Both the position numbers and the translations under genes were made by a program. A stretch of 64,000 nucleotides of DNA from Branchiostoma belcheri (taxonomy: Eukaryota; Chordata; Leptocardii; Amphioxiformes; Branchiostomatidae): positions 310,001 to 374,000 of the forward strand of contig NW_017803910.1 of the NCBI RefSeq assembly GCF_001625305.1, in the 5' to 3' direction. Numbering within the stretch: position 1 is the stretch's first letter; each line of letters begins with the position of its first letter. This document shows positions 55,054-64,000 of the stretch, in pieces. The notes below the pieces were generated by a model, which saw nothing but the letters and a program-made list of their open reading frames with translations, was not told the origin of the DNA and searched no databases.

Positions 55054-58000
55054 ACCTGTTTCAGGTTGTTCCTACTCACATTTCATAACACTTCATCAAA
55101 TAAAGCACCTATACTGCTTATTGTGATTACATATTAAATACTACAACACTCAAAGCACTTCTTACCCAATAGAGATTGTTAGGCTAATTGAATGTATATA
55201 CTTTTAAATATTTCTGCTTACAGTATCAGGTTATTTGAACTGCCAGGTACTATTATGTTTAAGTCAGGAGAAAAATTCTTTGTGCTTCAGATTGGTTGAC
55301 TGTCTAAGTCTTGGTGTTTTAACTTGTGTGCCACACATCTGATGATTGGTGGCACTAGCTAATTATAAGGATGTCCTGTCATGCCAGATACAAGGTTTTA
55401 TTGGAATTTTTTTTTTGCTGGAAAATTGTAATTATAAGGCCACAGGGCATCAACATACATGTGTATTATACACATGTAATAGTCCAGGACTTTTTAAAGA
55501 CAGTATATGTAACCCAGTGGTGTTGAATGGCTGAGTGGCAAGGTTAGTGGACACAAGACCGGGAGGTTGCGGGTTCAATTCTCTGGATTCCTGGCTAGAC
55601 GTTGTCCTTGGGAAAGCCACTTTACATGTTTTCCTCACTCCACCCATGTGTAAAGTGGGTACTGCCTGACTTCGGTTGGGGAGGTAAAAGGTGGTAGAAG
55701 GAGAGGGATGGACTCCGCCTTCCAATACCTTGAAATGATAAACACAGTGGGTTAACAACCTGCTGCCCCTGTGACCTCAAAAAGGCTATAGGATTATCTT
55801 TCCCTTTATCCAAGACTTAAAAGGTGCTAAATTGTGTGAGTAAAGCTTAAATGTACCACGATTATGTTAGGCAGAATCAAGAACCCCAAGAAATCTTGGT
55901 CAGCTTGGCTGTCATTTTATATGTAGGGATTCAATCCAGAGAATTTCAAACGTAGGTATTTTTGACTTGTGACTGCTGTACATGTGGTGTGTTGAAAATC
56001 ATGAAACTTAAACAGCTCTACATACTATTAGATATCACTTTAAAAATTTGAAGACTTGACAGTGGTGTATATTTGTGGCCTGCATACCCATATCTTTACA
56101 ATATTCAAGACAACCTAAGTATAGACAATTTTGTTAGGTTCAAGACTAAATGTACATGCCTTGCTTACATGTAGTATTATATAGTATAGGTCACAAGAAA
56201 AGTGTTGGCAGAATTTTGAAATGTTCCATGTCTGGAAAATCATGATGCAGACAGAATTGAACTTTGTAAAGTGTAGTGACTGCTTTTGGGCTGTGCCAAT
56301 TGTTATTGCGTCTTTAAAAAGTTGAAAATCTGCTTGACAATGTACTGAACATGATTCTTGTATTTTTGTTTGAGGCTTTGTATTTCAAACAAAATTAACC
56401 ATGGTGTCCAACATTTGCTCTACAGTATTTTGAACTCATACACTTTCTGTTGGTATCAACACTGAAAAGATTTTTAGTTTTCCTTTACACATGAAAACTT
56501 ATATTATGCTGCTTTAATGAGATAATAATCTACACAAGTTATATATCTAAGACTATATAGCAATAGTTTACTTCCTTTCTTGATAATTATACTGGCTATG
56601 AAATCGATATTTGCTTGTCAATGAACAAAAAGCTGCGACTGTACTGTCTACGTACATGTATGTGTGTATGCATGCGTGTGTGTGTGTGTGCATTTGTATG
56701 CTTGCATGTTGCGTATGTGTGTGTGGGGGGGACTTGAGCATATGGTGGTTGAGTATGTGTGTTTGTACAATCATGTAGAATACATGTATGTGAGGGCAGA
56801 GTGTACATGTATGTGCATTTGTGGTGGATACAATTAAGAAATGTGCTGTATGTATGCAGGTAACCTAGAATTCAAGTTAAAAATTTTTAGTAAGCTTTTA
56901 AACGCGTTCTCCACATTCTACATATTGATGACTTTGAAATTCAGTTTTGGAATCATATGGAATGTACCAATTTGACTTGATCTCTCTTTATCCCTTCAGT
57001 TTGAAGCACGTTGGATAGTCTTTTATCAAAATATAGAATGATAGAGATATCATATTAAGAGGATGATTTCATAATCACAATACTAGGTGGGGTTTGGGAG
57101 GAACAGTTACGAAGTAGCATCATTAAAGAATTCTCATATCCATTTGCCAAACTATCAAATGACATCGAAATTTGACTTTGAGCCGTCAGTGTCCACAAGT
57201 GTCCTTCTGTTTGCAAGTATAAGATAAAAAAGAAGTAGAAGATTACAGTGAATTATATACTATATACTTTTGTATGGAATAATGAAAATGAAGACAGTGC
57301 AAGACTGGTGACCTGCTCTAACTTTTCTATAAAGTAATCTCTGTGAAGGACCAGGAATGATTTAATATATACTACTGTACATGTACATCTAGTGCTTTTG
57401 TGGGGAGGGTGTGTCAATTAGAAATACACAATGTATGGCATTTTAAAGAATTTTGAAAGATGTTATGAAAGTAGGAGCAAAAATCCTAGCTGTTAACAGT
57501 AACTGTTTTTCATTTCTGAGGACAATTGACTAAGGAGTTGAAGATGAGAGAAAAATTGATGTAACCCTACCACTTCTTCTGAGTCTATCTTGACTAAGTC
57601 TTTTACGATCATTCCTGGTCCAAAATCTGGTGTAACACACTGTATAAGTGGGATGTAATGAGAAGGGGCTACACTTATTGCCTCCATGGAGGTGATTAGA
57701 ACAGCCCCCATTGGATGTCATGTTTCTTTGCTAGCTCTCAAATTCTTCATAAAATATTGAGGAACTTCAAATGCAACATCACATGACATTGTGTACATGT
57801 GTAAGTGACCAATGCACTGTAATCATGTAAGACATTTGTTGCTCCTTTTATTGAGATTCTGTATGTTTGTTGCATTTAGGACTGTTCTATAAGGTAAAAT
57901 ACATGTACATTGTATGGAGTAAAGCAAAGCCAAAAAAGCAAAAATACAGAGACATATAGATATCCGTTTTAATTAGCAGAGGAACATGCAGGTAGTACAT

Positions 58001-58956
58001 AGTATGGAAACCGTTACTGCTAACACTCAAAAGAAGGGGCCTTCACCATTGTTTCCAATGGGAAAAAGGCACTGTAGAGAAAAAAGAGTCTTATGTCACA
58101 TATTCAAATTCTGTTCTGATGCCAAAAAAAAGTTTAAAATATTTTCAAGGAAAAGAATGATCAGGCATTATATTCAGTGTTTATCATAATACTGTGCAAC
58201 ACACTGTGATGTTTGCCTCACTGCACACAAGATTTTTAGAGCTACTTAACTCGCTGCATACCTGACAAAGTATTGCTAGACACTGTGTTGGATATTAAGA
58301 GAGGGGGTGACAGTTATAATAGTTATACATTAAAATGTACATGTATACTTTTTCTTTATCACGTGTCCTCCCATCCTGAAAATGAAATCAAATGAATCCT
58401 CTTGAAAAGTTATTATTGTCAATTCTACTCTGGAGTAGAGACTGTGAAATAGAACTTGTCTAGACTAAACTTTGTGTGCTATACATAGAGTCAGAACAGC
58501 GCAGCGTAGATTTACATCTGTACGAGTTCTATGTCAGAGCATTTCTTGTGGCCTTTTGCATTCCAGCAACGCTACTGTATAATGGAGTCTGTTTTGCAAT
58601 AAAGAATATGCCTATCGCTACTTTTGCTTTCCCTTTATTGAGTACATGTTGCTTGTTACGATCCTTATAAACACAACATTTAACAATTTTTGTCCTCTTC
58701 ACACTGGATGTGAAAAACCAAAACCCATGAGGACATCCAGGGAAAGGATGGATGGACAACATAAGGCAGGACTTCCACCACCTTAACTTACATCACGCGA
58801 ACCCACAGGACAGAGCAAATGGTGGGCCACCTTCAAGCCTCAGCATCAATGTGCAAGCGCGTCTAAACCTCAGAAGACGGGGAACAACAGATGAACCGGA
58901 TAGACCTATTTTGGACATTTTCCTACTAAGTACACAACTCTGTTCACACGAGTTTT
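55054..58956. other. STAT 3' flank and intergenic region
   Basis: About 3.9 kb between the stop codons of two convergent genes. Contains the likely STAT 3' UTR (AATAAA at 55099, another near 58597), the SINE below, and a TG-rich stretch at about 56650-56770. No further coding sequence recognised. Confidence 0.55.
55511..55815 (+). mobile_element. tRNA-derived SINE downstream of STAT
   Basis: The head has an RNA polymerase III A box, TGGCTGAGTGGC (55528-55539), and a B box, GGGTTCAATTC (55571-55581), at tRNA-like spacing. A non-tRNA body to about 55810 follows. A second B-box-like piece, GGTTGTGGGTTCGACCCCC, at 51347-51365 in STAT intron 12 may be a fragment of the same or a related SINE. Borders approximate. 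Confidence 0.8.
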
Positions 58957-61900
58957 TCACAGACTAGCAGCCCAGCCAGCCTGACGCCGATAGTAAATGG
59001 GCGGTAGTCGTTCTTTGGCGTGCAGCGGTGACCGAGGATCGACTCCGAACGGTGAGGGGATGCCTCTCAGCCACGGGGTGTTCCGTCTGTAGCCGTACAG
59101 GCCACGGTAACCAAACATGGGCTGCACGCCCGTCATGAACTGCCCATGGCCGTCAATCGCTTCTCTGGAGTGTCCTGGGGACACCAAACAGAAACAATTC
59201 AAATTCCAAGTAAAACCAAATGTTCACAATTAAGTGTAGAACTTCCAGACTTTACTGTGGAATAAGTAGAATTCTTACATGCATCTACTACCAGTGTATA
59301 CTATTAGGCTTGCACCTGAGGCATTGCCAAAATGTTACCAGTTTGGGACATAACAGTGATTTGTAACCTTTGTGGCAAGAATACTACAGAAAGGAAAGTT
59401 TTGACATATTTAACACCAGTGATACATTAAAAGGTGGTCTATGATACTAAGACTAACAGTGATTCTTAAATTATAGATTGTATTGAAAGATTTTCTCCCA
59501 CAAAAAAAGTTGTTTCCCTTACCAGCCCCAAACTTGTTCCTCTTGGACAGATACTGGTACCCTTTACCCAGACCGACAAAACGGTCGATGACAGGACCAT
59601 CAATGGAGGTACTCTTTCTGCCATACTGAAAAAAAAAAATAGACTTGAATAGAAAAAAAGTTTGTTTTCTGTGTTACATAACACAGTACATATTACGACA
59701 TCTTTACTATGTACTAATTTATTGGTATGTCAAATCAAAGATATTATAAATAATATAATGTCCTTGGTCAAATGCTATTTATCACTAAAGAAATTGCAAA
59801 GCACAGGGTATTGAACCACAAAGAAGGTGTACAAACTTGTCCTGTAGTCTTTAACACATCTTTCACTCCATAGAAGTTGAAGTAAGGCTCAACATGCTTG
59901 TCCTTCTGTGCATTGTAGGGTGGGATGGCTGTACCCATCTTTGGATTGGCCTAGAATGGAACAAAATTGTTTGGAATTTTCAATAGGGCTCACAACACCA
60001 GAATACAACTGATTGCCTTATGATCTCCTGTAGTATATGTATCTAATCAATGAAGATAAACATTGTTTTAAACTGTTACCAAATAGCCTCCAACATGCAC
60101 AATGTTCCCACAGGCATCATAACCCAAATGTCATTTAAAGGTCAATACAAATAACAGTCATACATAAATGTAAACCTCATGGGGAGTGGGTGTAGTGAAC
60201 AAATATTGCCCCAAATCTCCCAAACAGAGCGTAGTATCAACTACAAATGTATATAAAAATTATGTATTGCACTTGTAAGGACTAACAACTCACTTCATAT
60301 CTGCCCTGTGCATGGGATTGTCTGTGTGTTTACAGAAACAAGTGCATGTGTATGTACATGTGTACAGTCAAGTTTTTATTCACATTTTACTGTAAATCAT
60401 GACTTATTCGTGGTCACTTACCGCACTATACCGCAATCCTATCATTACCATGAACAAATAATTCGCTGACTTTCTTTTTGCTGCACCTGCTGCATATGGT
60501 TCTGTAAGCCTCCATTTTCCTCAGTCCATGAACTTTTGCTACCGCAAACATAAAGTGATGTACAGTACCTTCCCATAGTCCTGCGATATGTTGGCCACAG
60601 CGACACAGTCTAGAACAAAGCGTCTCTCCAACACGCGCAGTTCCTCGGGCGATTTCTGGGGGAAATCGCTGAACCTGATTGGTCTCCTGGCAGGCCGGCG
60701 CATCCTGTGGGAGGAGCGAGCAAAACTGGCGCTCTCCTCGTTTTCCTGGGCAGTCAGAAGGGTGAAAATTAATTAGTAATGAGGTTAAAGATTCAGTGAA
60801 AAGGTGAATTTTTCTCCCAGATCTACATCATTTTGCAAACATACAGTCAAACCTGTACTAGTTACTAACTCTACACAAGGATCACCTGGCTAATGTTAGC
60901 CTCTACCAGGCTTCGGGAGGCGGCTAGAAAGAGTAAAAATCGGCCAAATAGAGAGATAGAGATAGCATACCAAGGACGTTAGTGTGCTGGAGAGAACAGT
61001 TTGCCGCTCCAGTAGACCAACTCCCTTGGCATGCTATCTCTCTATTTGGCCGATTTCTACTCTTTTCAGCCGCCTCCCGAAGCCTGGTAGAGGCTATAGA
61101 CTAATGTGACCATGCAATTTTTGTGTCACTGTGTCAATTGGAAAAATTATCTTAAGTACCAACCTTAGATAATTTTTCCAATTGACACAGAATCACACCT
61201 ACAATATATTTAGTATATTGGCCACCTGTCTACATAGACCAGATTTTGTGGGTCCCCTGAGTGGTCTTCCTGGGCAGGCTTCACGGTATTGTAGGACACA
61301 GGCACTTAAAGTACCACAAATGGCAACTAAATAAGATATTTCCTTGATTAACACTAACAGCTTGAGCAGCAGAATGACTAAGTACTACAATATGGTGGTC
61401 CTTTTTACAATCGAGGTTTTGAATTTATTTTTATACTGTGTACTTAGTACTCAGTACTGTGTCAATAAAGGCAAGATCAAACACATGCACCCGGTAATGT
61501 GGTTACAAATTTACCCAACATTAAGCACGATGAATCATCATCCTTCAAAGTGGTCAAATACAATCATGTAGTAACTAGGCATTGCCGCATACTTAACCTG
61601 TGTTTTGTAGGAATTTAGAACCTATACTCACAAAGTTAATTGGTGCCCAGCTGATTATAAATGTGCATCTGAAGGAAGTATTATTTGCGACCAATTATAA
61701 ATATTTCCTATAATTGCTGACTAATAGGCCACACCAATCTAATTCTTTGGTTCTCAGTCATTTTACAGTGGAAATATATAGCAAGAAGATACCATAAAAG
61801 CAGAGGACAGGGAAGAAAACCTGAATATACAATGTAAGTTATAACTGACCAAGTGTACATCATTCACTCCATAATACTGAGTGCACAAGTTTAGGCATAT

Positions 61901-63005
61901 TATATACACCTGGTCCTCACTGAGTCTGACTTTATTTTCATGATGCTTTTTCTAGATAAGCATATTCTTTATCCAAGAACTGACAAATTAACTTGTTGTG
62001 GCCTAATAATAACATATCATTTTTATCACCTTGATTCTCTTGATGATATGAAGGATCCTCTGTCTGCCCCTCAGCAGACTGTTCCTTGACTCCGGACTCT
62101 TACACCCGACAGGTGTGCTCTCCTCAAAGGCAAGATCCTCAGGAAGCTTCCCCTTCTGTAAGGACAAGGAGTTAAGGTCAGCAGGATTATCTCAGGATAA
62201 ATTTTTGGTTATCGTAGTCTATGAGCTCAAGCTGTACCCAACCTTAAGATGACACTACACGTATGCCAACTTTTATCAAGTTCTCAGTATCATTGTTGAG
62301 AATGACACTATTCATCCATAACTTATTACTGCTGGCTGGCTGGCTGGCTGGTTGGTTGGTTGGTTGGTTGGTTGGTTGGTTGGTTGGTTGGTTGGTTGGT
62401 TGGTTGGTTGGTTGACTGGTTAATTGACTGATTAACTGAAAAAGTGGTTGATTGGTTGATAGGATGATTGATTGACAGCTCACCTTGTTCTTGTTATCCA
62501 ATCCTGCTCCAGCCTCCACCAATAGCCGTGCAGCTTTGTTATTTCCGTGGTAAGTAGCCTGGTGCAGCGGAGTGTCCCAGTTCTGAAAGTAAGAGAAAAA
62601 CAAAATGAACATTTCTCTCAGTAGTTCTCATACATCCCAAACTTAAAGTCAAAGACAAGATTAACAAGAAATCGGTTTCAGACATCTGGGAAGTGTTTTC
62701 GGTATCCGTAAAATGTACTTTCGTTCCGTATATAAGTAGAGAATCTACGATGCGCTTAAATCCTGGCGTAACTTTTTCCGTACCTAATATGCAGGAAATT
62801 TAAGTTAAAATTCCCAACACAAGGAATCGGACTTTAATACCTTGTCCCTTGCGTTGACGTTTGCTCCGTTCTCTATGAGAATGTCTGCCGCTTCCAGGTG
62901 AGCCTCGTCTCCGTACCGAACGGCGAGGTGCAGGGGCGTGGCTCCGATAGGGCCGTCTGACGTCACCAGGTTCAACGGATAGTCCGCCTTTTCCGGAACC
63001 GGATT
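58957..63005 (-). CDS. Ankyrin-repeat protein, C-terminal seven exons (333 aa visible)
   Basis: Exons: 63005-62841, 62582-62484, 62155-62030, 60745-60569, 59950-59837, 59625-59523, 59174-58957 (1002 nt with TGA, all in frame); upstream exons lie beyond the right edge. The first two visible exons encode ankyrin repeats: [20 protein letters not shown] with [15 protein letters not shown], then [20 protein letters not shown] with [12 protein letters not shown]. Next comes a basic stretch [12 protein letters not shown] and a non-ankyrin tail of about 200 residues rich in Tyr, Gly and Arg ([40 protein letters not shown]). Ankyrin repeats bind partner proteins; the tail is not a domain I recognise. 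One donor (after 59837) reads CAA|GTTTGT, weaker than the rest. Function unknown. Confidence 0.85.
60897..61096. repeat. 200-bp fold-back element in an intron of the ankyrin gene (TAGCCT termini)
   Basis: Arms of about 80 bases, starting TAGCCTCTACCAGGCTTCGG and ending in the reverse complement GGTAGAGGCTA, with the block CTATCTCTCTATTTGGCCGA. CTAATGT occurs just outside both ends (60890-60896 and 61101-61107). Termini resemble fold-backs 1 and 2 of STAT intron 1. Confidence 0.88.
61129..61190. repeat. 62-bp hairpin in an intron of the ankyrin gene
   Basis: Arms CTGTGTCAATTGGAAAAATT at 61129-61155 and its reverse complement at 61164-61190, nearly perfect, with an eight-base loop; 32 bases right of the 200-bp fold-back. 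Confidence 0.9.
62331..62413. repeat. (GGCT)n(GGTT)n microsatellite in an intron of the ankyrin gene
   Basis: About five GGCT units then about fifteen GGTT units (62352-62413), decaying into TGATTGATTGA-type repeats toward the exon at 62484. Confidence 0.95.
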
Positions 63006-64000
63006 CTGTCCGAAACCAAAGAAGAAGAAAAACTTTAAAGAGAGGCAAAACTAATTTTTAAGAATATAAGCATGCAATATGACTACACTTGCCGCAATGT
63101 ACAATTCTTACTTGTTTTACATAGACCACCATAGCCTTCTCTCCTTCTACTCTCCAGATCTATGTTGTGTTATTGTAATACAGTTAGGACAACACCCTTA
63201 TTTACATGTAGTCCATTTGCAAAGTGGCTCAGCACGAAAGGAACTTAAAAACTGTAAGTTTCCCCTTTGGTCTCGACCCGAGTCACTGAGCACTTCCTTG
63301 TCTGTTAGTGCAACCCTTGAGCATCAAGAAACCCATTGCAAGGCTTCTGCGTATCTTCATCAAAGCCTTAAGAACACGTCAATCTACTCTTTTGAAATAG
63401 AAAATCCAGATAGAGACAAGCGTGTGATGAATAATTGATAAGCCCCGCTTCTTAATCATTCGCAAACAAACGAATCAGAGTGCCTGGTATTTAATAATGC
63501 ATGCATATCAATTCTTTCTTGACCAAACATGTATCAAGCGGTCCTTAATAATGCCGCGTCCTCAGAAACCTTTTTGAGCCCTACTCTAGATCTGTCAAGA
63601 CGCAGTCAATATGTTCACACTCCCAATACCAAGCAAATTGTATCCAAAAGGTCGACCAAGGACAAAAATGAAGGGTAAAACTTCTTGGTTTTAACAGAAA
63701 ATTACACCTTACGCCAACATATGGCAGCGAAACCGCAGATTTAGATTCTACACTGAGATACTAAGTAGAAGTTAAAAGAAAACAGTCTCAGTGCGGTTTT
63801 CCATAGTTCCATACTGCCACTGGGATTTGCTAATATAGAGGAACCGAAATGTTTCTGACAGAAAAGGTCGAGGTCAGGGCTTGCTTGCACGTTAGGCTGT
63901 TCTAGCTTCACAAAACAATTTTCCCTATCTTAATTCATGTCCGTAATTTCCTGAAAATCAGTACGTAAAATCCTTAAGTTTTAACCTATGAACTCACAAT
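63006..64000. other. Intron of the ankyrin gene to window edge
   Basis: Begins (minus strand) with a good pyrimidine tract and acceptor before 63005. No further exon, repeat or gene recognised up to the edge; the next 5' exon must lie outside. Confidence 0.5.

Noticed and set aside
63079-63438. 119-codon plus-strand frame near the right edge
   Set aside because: No family resemblance, no neighbouring exons on that strand, and it lies in the intron upstream of an ankyrin exon on the minus strand.

Overview
The window is animal nuclear DNA: intron-rich genes with GT-AG splice sites, microsatellites, non-LTR retrotransposons, MITE-like elements and a tRNA-derived SINE. The gene set (tandem SLC22 transporters, a CH25H-like hydroxylase, NEMP, a STAT5/6-type STAT) and the repeat types suggest an invertebrate deuterostome, most likely a cephalochordate (Branchiostoma, amphioxus). 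That is inference from gene content; I could not compare with any database. One 20-N assembly gap lies at 5984-6003.

Region 1 (1-29.4 kb, all minus strand) is a head-to-tail array of five SLC22-type organic ion transporter genes, here called A to E from left to right. C (591 aa), D (586 aa) and E (587 aa) are complete in 12 coding exons, with the same exon lengths for exons 1 to 11. A runs off the left edge after exon 9. B is cut in exon 7 by the N gap and resumes only at its last exon. A 1.45-kb 5'-truncated non-LTR retrotransposon with a 9-bp target site duplication lies between B and C, beside a relic copy of part of B's exon 1. Gene E carries a Harbinger-like MITE in intron 3.

Region 2 (30.3-41.8 kb, minus) holds a complete five-exon CH25H-like membrane di-iron hydroxylase (311 aa, all three histidine boxes) and a complete nine-exon NEMP (TMEM194) inner nuclear membrane gene (407 aa). 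Their introns contain fold-back repeats, an old dispersed repeat and a hAT-type MITE with a clean 8-bp duplication nested in that repeat.

Region 3 (41.8-55.1 kb) is the space between NEMP and a complete 20-exon STAT gene on the plus strand (811 aa), arranged head to head. The shared upstream region carries four CCAAT boxes and four TTCN3GAA (GAS-type) motifs, which suggests STAT autoregulation. A probable noncoding first exon ends at 42812. The roughly 3-kb 5' intron holds two LINE 3'-end relics and an 899-bp element with 12-bp inverted termini. NEMP/STAT linkage is also seen in vertebrates (NEMP1-NAB2-STAT6 and NEMP2-NAB1-GLS-STAT1-STAT4), so this looks like ancestral linkage.

Region 4 (55.1-64 kb) is the STAT 3' flank with a tRNA-like SINE, then the last seven exons of an ankyrin-repeat gene on the minus strand that continues past the right edge.

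All exon boundaries were set by hand from splice signals, reading-frame continuity and comparison among paralogues. Coding totals for C, D, E, the hydroxylase, NEMP and STAT are each divisible by three with one terminal stop.
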